Of a stretch of 64,000 bases of DNA, positions 35,123 through 47,441 are shown in pieces. A model generated the notes under the pieces. That model was not told where the DNA came from and made no database searches. It was given only the letters and a program-made list of their open reading frames with translations. The stretch is from Diatrype stigma (lineage: Eukaryota; Ascomycota; Sordariomycetes; Xylariales; Diatrypaceae). How positions within the stretch are numbered: position 1 is the stretch's first letter; each line of letters starts with the position of its first letter. The stretch covers positions 248,001 to 312,000 of the forward strand of contig JAKJXP020000012.1 in the NCBI GenBank assembly GCA_022225965.2, read 5' to 3'. A program made the translations under genes and the position numbers.

Positions 35123-38100
35123 ATGGCTACATGTCTGATATATTTTGTGATATTGGGGCTTGTTGGGAGTGCTCAAGCCGGTGATGACTTATCAGACTTC
35201 TCGAATAACCTCGCCACGGACTTGGGCCCGCTCCTGTCCCTCTTCGGCGATTCGATCACTGTCCAGTACTTGAGTGAAAGCACGAGCTTCCTGGACTACT
35301 TCATTTTTGCCATGGCCCCAATCGGGATTATTACCGCCATTGTTTCCACGATCCGAGTGTGCGGTAGCTCATCCCTGCGGGCCTTTATAGGCCGGTCTCA
35401 GGAAGGGGAGGCATCCATTGAAGCTGCTCTCGTAAGTACTGGCATTCCGCAGCGGGTTATACCCCTTTTTGTTCCGAGTATTCCCTATTTGTTCTTGCGC
35501 TAGTATCGTTCTGGGGCGTGGAGGGCTTGATGAGTTGACTGTCAACAACTTTCGAGCCAATACTAGGTTACCTATACCAACAAGAGGCTAACTCCAGATC
35601 GTATAGTGCACATCTACGAGCCGGGATGTATGTGAAATGTTCAACAAGGGCGGCATCACCCGTGTCCTTGGCCGGCCGACAATTCTTGAGCTGATACATG
35701 ATCCGCGCAGCCAAGAGCGTGAGGGTCTTAGTCTCTTTCGGAGTTACTTGAATGCTGCAAACTCGTCTGAATGGCGTCGCATGGCTCCTACCACAAAGCA
35801 GTCCCCAGACAGCCAGACCGAAATACTCGCCCCCACTCCGAATCTGTCGCTCAATGTCGGGATTATACAAAGGAAGCGTTGGGTTTTCTTCGCGGTTGCG
35901 GCTACGGGACTCCTTCTCCAGTCTTTCACCATTGCCCTCGCCGGCGTTGGCGTTTGGGTTTTCAACTGGAGCCTCACCGATGGTGCTGGCGGCGCTGCAC
36001 GAGACTATGCCCCGACCATGTTCATATTGGGCACTATCCTGTTGAGCGCGGGTATGTGGGGCTGTGCCGCACTTATTGGGCAGACCACACACGAAATACG
36101 ATATAAGAGGCAAGGCGAACAGGAAACTTGGCTCTCAGAGCTCATGTGGCTACAGCCTGGGCCTCAGGTCATCGGAGACCAGAGTTTCGATCCCTTCGCC
36201 TTCTTCGAGAGGGGGGATAAGAACCTTAAGATCTGGACATCGTCAACCAAAGATCTCAGCAAGAGGTATGAGTTCCATACATGGATTACTATATCAGCGG
36301 TGTTGGTAGGGTATATCATGCAATTCATCGGGCTCCGTGGAATGGTAGCCTGGATCTCGATCACACAGCTTGGTGTCACTGCTATCATGAGTCTCCTGCG
36401 TGGAATGCTCCGCGCCCAACGACTCAACAAGAATGACAATGAGTTGGGGGGCATGCCTGACCTGGTGGCTAGACGTGAACTTGACTGGCTCGCATTTCAG
36501 CTCGTCAAGAGATCGAATGACAAGTTTGACCCGGACCAAGATCCGTGTTGGAAATTTTATGGACAGAATAGCGCTGCTAAGGAAGTCCCGGACAGCGACT
36601 CATCTCCAACGCTTTCCGAACCCAATACAAGTTCTACTCGAGGCGGGGCGAGACGTTCTCTTTCCAGAATTTCTACAATCACCGGATCCCAGAACAAAGT
36701 CTTCGAGTGTGAGGACTTACTTCCAATCCGGACAAGTCTTGCTGACTTGACTGGACATACCTCCCGTATGTCCACGATAGGCCAGGGCCAACATCAAGTA
36801 TGGAGGGATGACTACGTGCATGTTCGTGATGGCGCACGGAAGGTATCTGCAGCAATTTGCTTAGCTGCGAAATATCTTCACAAAACCCAAACTACAAAAA
36901 GTTATGAGCTTTGCATTCAAGCAGTCTGTGGAAGACCCAGTCAACATGGACCTACGGACATATCACTACCCCTCATACCGCCCCCACCAGATATTGCCCG
37001 TGCTACGTGGCAAACGGACTCAGCCATGCTTGAAGCAATCCTTGGTCTATGGTTGTGGTCCGCGATATATGACCGAAAGTATCTCACCAACGATAATTAT
37101 GGTAATACAATATCCAGGGCCGAGGAGTATAAGAGAGCGAGAATTGTAGCCGCGAGGACTCTGCATAAGCCATATGCGCAACCTGAGCTGGACCTTTGGC
37201 TTGGCCCTGATACTGTGCAGCTGGACGATGGCATAATCGACGTGTCACAAAAGGAAGAATATAGCGACTTAGTCGAAATACGACATGCCGACGAAGGAAG
37301 CGCACAGGGGAAAAGGGAAACGGTCCGGGTCTTTGGCTGGGATCTGGTCCATCAGGAATTGGTCTCCAGTTCCAGGGGTCAAGGCAATATCCAATCAGCT
37401 ACAAGTCAAGGTGGTCAGGTTCTGTACCCAAGCGTGAGCATTCAATACGTCTGGACTGAACAATCCTTGCTTGAGCTCTGCATGCAAGTAAGTACTCAAA
37501 AGCCTTTACTCTTATCTGTATACCATCTCGGTAGCCCTGGATTTCATGTCACGCTATTGTTCACGTCAAAGCCCCCCCCCCCTCGAAAAGAAAAGGGGGG
37601 AAGACGATATCTCGCAATATACTACGAGCAGTTCTGACTAACCTGATTAGGAACTTTTCACAGCGCTTATCACGTCACTTCTCAAACTGGTGGGCGTTGG
37701 CGAGACTAACATTGACGAGCGTCGTGGCCATGCCCGATTGGCGAATCCCGTGGTCACAGAAGTTGCCAGAGCCTTTACAGAAACTGGTCTAGGATCAAAC
37801 TCCGACGCCTTCATGTGCCTGCTGCCAGCACTAGGAGAGCAAGGCCTTCCTACCCAGGATCGTTTGTTAGACGGATTGTACAAGGAGGCTCAGACCTATC
37901 ACCAACAGTCAAACTGGGCGCGTACAGAAATATTACTTCAGTGGGTATGTGAGCGCTGCATTGAGGCACGCTTGCATGGACGGATTCCAGCACTCATGAC
38001 GTTTGATGATACTATGGCTATGCGAGCCTTTCGAGACCTGATTGAACTTTATCGATTGTCATTGGCGAACTATTTCGCTGCGGGCCAACAAGACGAAAAG

Positions 38101-40083
38101 AGGAGAGCTTTTGGAGCAGACGGGATTTCTTGGATGCAAGAGAGATACAAACACGTTCCAGATGCAGGCATCAAAGCTATCATTGAGCTCTATATATACG
38201 TGAGGGACACGATCAGGACCGAGAACAATGAGGACCGTGTTAAGCGAGAGTTTATAAAGGCGATCCGAGAACGCAGACAACGAGATGCATTGCGCTGGCT
38301 TTGTTTCATCGCGACCAACGATATTCATACGGACCCCCGTTTGGCAGCCGCGTTCCCGCTCTGCGTACGCAACGAATGGGATTACATGGCACAACTCCTT
38401 CTTACAATGAAAGCAGACCCGAATGGCCAAGATGAAGAAGGAAGAACTGCGTTATCTCACAGTGCTGAGCTCGGGCTAAATCGATGGGTTGACAGATTTA
38501 TACAATTGGATATCGACCTGAACATACCTGACAAAACTTCCTGGGAATGGGCAACCAAAGCATTTCGTAACACGACCGTCTCCCCAGAGACAAAGTATTA
38601 TTGGGGCTCCGTCCCCAAAGTCCGAACCATACGAGACAACAAGGAATGGGGCAAGACACCATTTGATTGGGCCGTTGAAGGAAAGCAACTGAAAACCATT
38701 CTTGATCTCGCCAAGACAAACAAAACACCCCCAGATAATGCCTCGCTTCTAATGGCGGTAGAACGAGGTGATGAATCTATGGTACGATTTCTCGTCGACA
38801 ATGATTTCGACAGTCAGGGTGCCCTGCATGTTGTAATGACAACTGGTAATGAATCCATGCTACGGCTGCTCCTAGAGCTGAAGGCCGGCAGCGAGGGGGA
38901 AATAGAATTTGAACCACCAGGGGGGGATTGCGTACCTAAGGTCTCGTACTACTACGCGATGTGGGAGAAACTCACAGCGTTGGCAAGAGCAGTCAGCTCT
39001 AGAGAAATGGATCTCGTGCGACGCTTTCTAAAAGCTGACTGTTATAAGGATGGCCGTGCCATTTTATGGGCGTTGAGAAATAAAGATGTTGCCATGCTAC
39101 GACTATTACTCGAGAATGGTGTTAGCCAGAAAGGCGTGCGGCTGTACAGCCCGAATTTCCCGCCAATCACATTTGCAGCAACAACAGGGCAGCTTGAAGC
39201 GTTGGAATTGTTGATTGAGAATGATCCAGCCGAGATGACAAACACTGCGACAATGTCGTCCGGTGGATGGATTTATTGGGGGGTAGATCAGGGTAGCGGT
39301 GAGAAAGTTCAGACGCAACCATTGGGTTTCGCAGCATGGTTTGGACAAGAGGCTGCAGTGCGATTGCTGGTCGAAAAAGGAGCATTCATTGATTTCGGTT
39401 ACAACATGCAGCCCTTGCGTGCAGCAGTCAAGAATCGCCATGCCAATATTGCATTGTATTTGCTCGAACACGGTGCCAACATCGATTGCAAAGGTAGATT
39501 GGGACGGACAATACTGGAAAGCGCCGTAGCAGATGGTCTGACAGACATGGTTGTACTTCTGTTAAAAAATGGCGGCAATGCTCGTTACAGAAACGATGCG
39601 GGGTTTTTGTTCAAGCAAGACAACATTCTGTATCACAGAACCGATGAGGGAGATACGCTCCTATGGACTGCAGTGTGGAACGGGCGACAGAGTACAGTGA
39701 AGCTACTGCTCAATATAGAAGAGTATGATGCACTTGGGGAACTTCAGAACGACAACTATTACGGTACCTTAGAAAGGAGGAGATTGCACAGTCACGACAA
39801 CATGAGGGCAAGGATCATGAGCCGAGCTGGATCAGCGTCAGATGACGAGGAAGAAGTGCAATCAAAAGAAAGGACCTGGCTTAGGATGGAAGAGGAACTG
39901 GAAAAAGAGATGGTGAATGTGAGGGAGTGCCTCGAGATACTACATGACTTCCGGACTCAGCACGGATTACCTGACCCTCCAACCTATGACGACATGCACT
40001 TCTTCGCACCTGAATACTTGATTGATGGGCAGGTCCTGCAAATGTTGAAAACCCAGGCTGCAAAAGGGGGGGGACAGTTATAG
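35123..40083 (+). CDS. Large multi-span membrane protein with C-terminal ankyrin repeats
   Basis: Proposed exons are 35123-35431, 35607-37487 and 37651-40083, giving one protein of 1540 residues. All junctions are in phase 0: exon 1 ends EAAL, exon 2 starts CTSTSRDVCEMFNKGG and ends LELCMQ, and exon 3 starts ELFTALITSLLK. The start is the ATG at 35123 (MATCLIYF); the frame extends upstream only to a TTG. Exon 1 encodes a signal-like first helix and a helix in YFIFAMAPIGIITAIVSTI. Exon 2 adds helices at FFAVAATGLLLQSFTIALAG, PTMFILGTILLSAGMWGCAA and TWITISAVLVGYIMQFIGL. Ankyrin-type repeats run from about residue 970 to 1425, for example FAAWFGQEAAVRLLVEKGA, AVKNRHANIALYLLEHGANI and ESAVADGLTDMVVLLLKNGG. 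I recall similar uncharacterised proteins in other filamentous fungi. The function is unknown. A membrane-tethered protein-interaction scaffold is an inference. Confidence 0.82.
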
Positions 40084-41649
40084 AAGGGTGATCGCTCTGT
40101 CTAGTAGTGTTACTCGGCGGGTTAGTATCCTCATATATGCATACATCTATTATCTCCAACTATACATAACCATTTGGGATGGCACACATTTGGAAGATGG
40201 TTAATTATCCTAAACTCTAGGAAATAACGTAAAATAACAACTTGGAGAAGACTCAAAACGCTATAATATCTAAATATTGTTTATCTGAGCTAGCAGTGAC
40301 CAATTTGTATGACCATCCGCTCCTGCAGATCTTCGACGCGCCTCGCAACGTACCTAGGTTCATGGGAAGAGAATCCCGTAGGACACCCATAATACCATGG
40401 AGTATTTTCATGGCAAACCATGGAATGTGAAGTTAAGCAAGGGCGTTGATACAATTGACCCTTCGTTAGAGTGAGAGTACAAGAGAATACACTAGATACT
40501 ACTTACCGTAACATACTCCATGACGGCAGCATTGCTATATATATCTTCTCACCAAGCCCTCATTTCCAGCCTCTTAAGTTCATACAGTTCAGAACATGGT
40601 TGCAATGTATACATACATAAGGTTGAATAGGGGTAACACGCCCCATATATATTATGCCCCCCACCCCCTTTCCCAAAGCCTTCAGGCTGGATACGGAAGC
40701 TAACGGGTACCTATTCATCCCATACATTAGATATAATACAGATAAGTGCCCATCAATAGCTCTGCAATGTTTTCTATTGCCAGTTTCAAGGTGCCTCACC
40801 TGCCACCTGTAATTCACTACTATTTCCCACCTAGTATCCACCTACTTACCGACCACAGCGTTATTCTGCCACTAGTTACACGCGCATCAAAACGGCGAAT
40901 ATCGCGAATGCCCTCGAAGGAGGGCTGGGAATCAGGTCGTGCGCCGGCTCGCGGTTGGACCAGGGTGTTCGATCAACGTGCAACACAACCACCTTCTGCG
41001 AAGCCCGCCCGCGGAGGCACCGCCCCAGACGGCCAGGATGCTTCCGTACACTACTCTTGTTACCTTCAAACCCCTAGAGCTTCCACGACACGAAAAGGCG
41101 GAAGGGGGTGTTAAGGGGGGTGCCCCGGGGAGCGCTTCCGCTCCGGCGATACCTACCGCGTCTGTGATAAATTCTACGACAGGTAAACGTCAGGGGCTGA
41201 GTCGCAGCCTCAAGGTACGGCAGAGGCACATCTTAACCAAGATATGCTTAATGGGCGCGCCGGACACGGCTATAGTAAATTGTATTGATTTAACGTGGGA
41301 GTAAGGCCGTTGTGAAGACTGTATCAGGTTGTTATAGGGTGTCACATTTGGTGTTCGTTATAGCAGTACATGGTAATAGGGTCATTGAGTATGTAATAGT
41401 GTATTGCATTCGAGCCTGCTAGTGCATATGGGTATGGTGGCTGCTAATGTGGATCACTGCAGATCTAGCAATTCATGTTGTGACACTGAAGATGGAGCAA
41501 GATCATGATGCAACAGCTAGTGAAACAGGTAGTGTAATGCATAATTACACACGATGCTAACACATCAAGAAATTATAGGACTCTCGAGCAGCACCAGACA
41601 ACCAGTAGTAGCATATACTATGTCCTATATCGCAAATCTTTTCTTCCTC
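40084..41649. other. Intergenic region
   Basis: About 1.6 kb between two convergent gene ends. Most is AT-rich. A GC-rich stretch at about 40890-41240 carries open frames on the plus strand without a recognisable domain and may be a decayed element. No gene is called. Confidence 0.45.
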
Positions 41650-43552
41650 CTACTCCGTCGGCTTCCAATCCCACTGGCCAGTGGCATTGAATTCGTCCAG
41701 GGCCAGCTGAACACGCGCCTTCATCCCCTTTTCGGCATGTCGGATCCATTCCCTCGGGTCATAGAACTTTTTGTTCGATTTCTTCTTGTCATCCGGATCA
41801 TCAGAGCCCTGGATACCAACTTGGGTCTCAAGGCGGTTGAGGTTTGCCTTGACATAGTCACGAACAGGCTGCAGGTAGGCCCACTGCGTGTCAGTGTCTA
41901 TGTTGACCTTGACTACACCATGTTTGATGCCCTCCTTGAATTCTTTCGGGTCGGAGCCGGATCCTCCGTGGAAGACCAAGAACACCGGATGGGACACCTT
42001 TGGATCCTCGTCTGTGTTGACATCTTCCGGGTCCATATCGTCGGGCTGGTTTGGAACTATTGCGCCGGGAATATCCCCATTCGGATCTTGTAGCTTCGCC
42101 TTCACGTACTTCTGGTGCTTGCCAAGCAACCAAGGTCTTAGCTTGACTGCATCGGCCTCGTAAACACCGTGAACATTTCCGAATGCTATAACAAAGATCG
42201 GGCATTAGTTTTCAACCAAATATGGGTTGTAAATGCACAGGCTAGGGTCTCATAATGTGACAAGATAGACTGAAGGTTGGAGGCTATCGACACGTTAGAA
42301 AACTTACCAGCAGCTATAGAGAAGTTCCCGGAGGTATCCTTCAGCCCACGGAAAACTTCCCAGATCTCCTCAGGGTTGGTATACAGCTTCTTCTTATCTG
42401 CCTTGGAGTTGTCATGTCCATCCTCCTCACCACCAGTAATACCAATCTATAGTTACGTTAGCCTCGGAAAATAACGTCGGACGTCAAAAGGTGCACACTT
42501 ACTTCCATTTCCAACCATGTTCCTGCCTCCACACTTGTCTCTAGACGCTTCTTGGTCGCCGCGATGTTTTCTTCACGAGATCTAGGTGAAAAATCGATCA
42601 TGTGTGAACTGAAGAGTGGCTCCTTCAACCCGGCCTCGATTTCTCGGTTGATAGCTTCTAGAGCCTTCGGCCAGAGTGCGATTTGATGCTTGTAAGCTGC
42701 AACTCTCGCAGGATGTTCTTCATCACGTGCTTTTATAGCCGACTTGAGCGTCTTCTCAGCACCTGCCACAGCCGATTTAGCGGCCTTGAACTCGTCGGCT
42801 TCCTCTGAGAAATTCTTTTGTGCCTCTTTAAAAGAATCTCCGGCGGTTTTGAGAGCATGTTCTGCCTTCTCGACATCCCTTTGGCGAGCCGGGGGGTCAT
42901 TCTTTACAAAGTCTGCAAGATCATTCTCGAGCTTTGCGAGCGACTCTTTACTGGCGCGAGCCTCTTTGAGGCCTCTCAGACGGCCCTGGTATGCTGAGTT
43001 GTGTTCAATGTCGGCAGCAAGCAGACCGTCAAGCCAAGCGGTGTCTGAAGGGTGGCAGTGATCGGTGTGCAACACTACAGGAATTCCATAGAAGGGTGCG
43101 ATAGAGCGGATGTAATGTGCTAGCGCGATAGATCCACGTATCATGACATCGTGTTTGGACGCAATCGTGCGCCCCTCGCCGCGTGCGAGCCCCTTGCCTC
43201 CAACGAACTCGGAACCACCACTGGAGATCTGGAGGATGATGGGTGCCTTCGAATCCTGGGCGGCCTCGAGAGCGGCATTGGCAGTTGAGCTTGAAGTCAC
43301 CTACAGTGCGTGGTTAGTCGTTACGCAATCCTACTGTAAGTTGCCAAGTGGAATGACTAGATAGGTTGCGATACATACATTGATGGCTGGAATGGCAAAC
43401 TTCTTCGCACGGGCATACTCAAAGAGCTTGCGAACATCGTCGCCCACAATCACACCTGCGTGGCGTGAGAGACCTGCAGGGTTGCTGATATGTTTCGATT
43501 TCTCCGGAGAGACATTGAACGGTTCATTCCAAGGAGTGACCGGTACATCCAT
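41650..43552 (-). CDS. Class II fructose-bisphosphate aldolase with a coiled-coil insertion
   Basis: Zinc-dependent aldolase that would cleave fructose-1,6-bisphosphate to dihydroxyacetone phosphate and glyceraldehyde-3-phosphate. Exons are 43552-43379, 43300-42503, 42446-42308 and 42185-41650, giving 548 residues against about 360 for ordinary family members. Active-site motifs are all present: HTDHC at 136-140, SSHMIDFS, IGITGGEEDG at 325-334 (built across intron 2), FGNVHG with His376 (across intron 3), VFHGGSG with His443, and VNIDTD with Asn465 and Asp467. About 120 extra residues lie between C140 and the EPLFSSHM block at 285. They are rich in Lys, Glu and Ala and look like long helices. 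A second insertion of about 30 acidic residues precedes VFHGGSG. There is also an N-terminal extension of roughly 20 residues. It is likely an active but divergent paralogue; whether the genome also has a standard copy is unknown. Confidence 0.92.
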
Positions 43553-45086
43553 GATGGCGGTGTGATCAATCTAGAAATGACAAGACTCGACAACTAGTGA
43601 TACTATAATCATTCAAGTGGTAGTCAGCAACAGGGTCCCGGGACACGGGAGGAGTATATTTCAGATTTGGGATAAAAGGGCCAGACAGGTGAGATGAAAA
43701 GGGGGTGAGATGGGATGGGATATGACGAAGTGGGTGGGGCCACGTTGTTGAGGAGGGGCTGAGTGAGATTTCATGCGTGAGTTTTTCACATGCTCAACGA
43801 TGTCGGCCTGGCTGGATTTGGATGAGAAGCCCGGAGTGAAACAGGCTCTACATACTGTCCGATGAGAAGATTGATAGCCAGTGTAGTGTGATGTGAGACG
43901 AGTGAGTAAAGGACGATTTCACTTACTATGCAAATTTCCTAGGTAGAGACACAGAGGTATGAGGTCTGTGAGAGAAGAGGGATTTCAAGAGAAAAGATGG
44001 CGGGGGGAGAGTCGAGCTTTTGATTCAAACCCAAATATCCAAGTGGGGTAACTCTTTCCTTCACGCCGTCGGACCTTGGTGAACGAGTGGCAGTGGCAGT
44101 GGAAGACTCAAACTACCCAGTGCAATACATCCGACCCCTCTTATCTCCACTTACTCACATCAACGGGAAGTAGGTACCAGCAATCTTATACCTCGTACTA
44201 CCCAGGTACACACATGTAGATATGGGCATGTCCGTGGGTATATAGATACTTAGGTAGGTGTTTTGGTAGGTATCTCCAAGTACATACGTAATTCATATAC
44301 CCCTCTGTTGACGAGCTGTGTCCTGCCAGCATAAGACAACACATGCTTTTCGACGGTTGCTATGTCATCAAGGCTACTATACTGTCTAGACATACATATG
44401 TATTGTTGTTCTTCTCCTGTTCACTCCCTCATCATCAACACGGCTAACCTGCCGAATTGAGCTTTTTTACTTTTTCACTGATGGCTGAGAATAAACCGAT
44501 ATCCGAACCGTTCCGATTTGTATTGTGATTGATTATACTCAGTACCGAGTGTGTAGGTCGGTAGCTTCCTGTACCACCTAATCGATGCTCTATAGATGCC
44601 ACGGCTGGGCCAAGCCCCTCCTGCCCCTCCTTGTGCTTCAAAATGTCTTGGCGTACACGCTACGTAGCTGTAGCTGGGTATAGATTTCTGCGTAACACTT
44701 CCTATTTAGGAAAGGACCTTCGCACTTTAAAATGACGTATTTGTTTTTCGCAGGTTTGATTGACTCGTTCAGACTTATGATAAAAGGCGCAAATACCAGG
44801 CGAGAGCTGGTAGTTACGAACCCGAGACAGGTGATGCTTACGGGAATTACAGAGTAACTGGTATCATCTCGCATGTCAAGGCTGTTCCTGGTTCACAATT
44901 AGCATGAGGAATCGTCTTATGTCACGATGAACTCCGGCTGCATGGGATCGAATGTTGTCGAATTGGGATGAGATTCTTCATCAGCGATGTACCTACGTAA
45001 TATATCTTACCCACCTAGGTACAATGCTGACTAGAACGTTGTTGAGTGAGCTGGGTGAGCCGGTGAGGAAGGCACAGGTTCCGTTT

Positions 45087-45106
45087 GTACGTACGTACGT
45101 ACGTAG
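45087..45106. repeat. (GTAC)n microsatellite
   Basis: Four to five perfect tandem copies of the self-complementary tetramer GTAC/ACGT. This could fold on itself. Confidence 0.85.
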
Positions 45107-46756
45107 TATATACGGTAGGTACCTACCCATTGAGTGGGCCAGGGCTCAACAGCGGGCGGTTCCATCCATCCCATCCCATCCATGATGCCCATCCCACCTT
45201 CCAGACCCTAGCTCTCGCAAGGAGTATCCTAGAGGCCAGTTAGGTAATACTATGCATGCATGATACCCGATGACGAAAATCCAGCTTGCGCAGAGCTCCG
45301 CGAAATCTGCCGATTGCTCGGGACACCACCCCGCCACCAGCGCGGAATCTCACGGGCAGACGGGGGGAGTCGGTTCTAGAAGCCCTGAATTGCCCCGGTA
45401 ATCCCTCCTCCTCCATCGGCTACAACGTACTACAATGCGGCTATAGAAACTGGTAAACGAGCAATTGACCCTCAGGCATATGTTTCCACGACGAAGATAT
45501 ACTCTGCAGAGCTATGGCGACCTGCAAATGAATAATGAGGAGAGCTCTACCTACCTACCAGCCCACTTGGCAGCCCTAGGTAGTAGGTAGTATAGGGTGC
45601 ACCTGCCTGGGCAAACCTACTAGTCAGCTACCTACGTAGTTAGCAAATCCGCACTACTCAGGAACTCGGCCAAACGGTGGAGCGCTCAAACTCCATAACC
45701 CCCCTTTTTCCTGCCCTCTATGATGAAATGGCCGAAAGCCGCCAACTAAAGAACACTTAGTTATTACTGCACGATGATTGCCTCACCCTCCACTCCGCTG
45801 CAGGCATTGAGGTACATAGGCATGTACAGCACAGCACCGTATGTATGTAGGTAGCTACATGTGTATGGGTACGGTACATGCAGGCAGCCGATTGCTGTAC
45901 CCAATTTTGTGATGCTCCGGCTCTCGTCCCGGCTCTATCGTGACGATATGGATACGGATACAGAGGTACCTGATACTGGGGACCGATATTCTTGCTTTCT
46001 TTCAGCTTCCACGATCCAGCACCGGAAACCGGCCAATCAATACTCCGTTAGGCATGTTGAAATGGAACGGTCAGCACTTGAGTCACCGGCAAGATACCGG
46101 GCTTGCCCATTGACGGTGGTGCTCCGGGCGCGCAAGCAGCCGAAACCCGACGGAAACCTATACATGTCACGCTTGGGCCACTAGAGATCCGGATGGCTTC
46201 TATCGGATTCTGGCGGCAAGGTTCTTGGCAGAAGGAAAGAAACAAAAGGAAAACTCAAATCAGTATAGTGGTGAAGGCCCATAAAAACACCGTTAACATC
46301 ATCGATATTATGGCCCATGATGCAGTGAAGTTGCCGCGTCTCACACATGGGTTAGGTGATAGGCCGAAGAGCTGTATCCGACTGCAGATCAACCCTATAT
46401 CGCGTATATACCCAGGCACATGTGTAGAACCATGCAGAATGCCAACGCTGCTGCTATTGCTACTTCTGCTACTTATGTAGGTGCATATCTGTGTATGTAC
46501 TTGATGTTTGTTCCCCTGTCCTAGCATCGATCTCATTCTAAGCACTGGGTGACAAACGCGCGAGCCACAGGATAAATCAACAATGCGTCATATAGCCCAG
46601 TGCCAATTCAACGAATGCAGGGGCGAAGGTCATCAGAAATACGCTGGTTGGCGGTGAATGCTCGCTGCCAACGACGATGTCGCCGCCGTGGGCGCTTCCT
46701 AATACAAAATGATGTATGCTTGCCTCTCGATCTCTTGATAACCTTAACCCTTGCGG

Positions 46757-46783
46757 TGTGTGCGTGTTTGTGTATGTGTGTCC
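46757..46783. repeat. Imperfect (TG)n repeat
   Basis: A run of TG dinucleotides interrupted by C and TT. Non-coding. Confidence 0.7.
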
Positions 46784-47441
46784 GTATTCTGAGATATCAG
46801 GTCTACCCACTCCGATTTTCCAACTACCCCATGCTGCTATGTGTGAATTGCATGCATTCATGTGTACTGCCAATATGTGAAGATGATGAGAGCCCCTGTA
46901 AATGATCAGCCAAGGAAGAACGCCCACTATCTATTGACGCCCGTTGAGTGCTGCCGACTATGCGAAAAGGGGTCGGGTCTTGTAGTAGAGCGATCGATTC
47001 GAACGTTTGTAAATTCAAGTATTTTCTGGGGAGAGCGGAACAACTGCCCCGTCCATGAGATATCGAGCAAGTGGCCACGGTTTATATCATCTAGTTTCCT
47101 TCTCCACCAGCCACGACTGAAGTCCGGCGCTCGCTGATGAAAGAAGACGTGGATGCGAAGAACCCGGCTTTGGCCTGTCCAAGTGTATTGATGTCGCTGT
47201 TGCCAGCCTCGGTATCTGCAGTGGCGTAGTATCCCATGAACTCATTCCACATGTGTCTAATGCTTCCTCTAATGCTTTGCATGATTCCATTGACGGCATA
47301 TCCAACCCTTGCCAATCCATCTCCAACCGCGCAACTACAACTGCAACCCTGACAATCGATGCAGCCAGGGGATATATCTCCATCGCCAGCCATGCCGTCA
47401 TCCACGCTAGGTTCTGGTGCGAACAATCGACGTCCGTCATG

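Larger units (their letters stand above)
43553..47441. other. Long intergenic region with short tandem repeats
   Basis: About 3.9 kb, the widest gap in the window, lying downstream of the USP gene and upstream of the aldolase. It is rich in CCTA/GGTA-type tetranucleotides and other simple repeats, which are common in Sordariomycete intergenic DNA. Frames are short and none has a known domain. A frame at 47091-47426, just past the USP stop, cannot be joined to it with confidence. Confidence 0.5.

Noticed and set aside
47091..47426. 111-codon minus-strand frame just after the USP stop
   Set aside because: I tested it as a C-terminal exon of the USP gene, but the USP domain is already complete and no convincing donor joins them.
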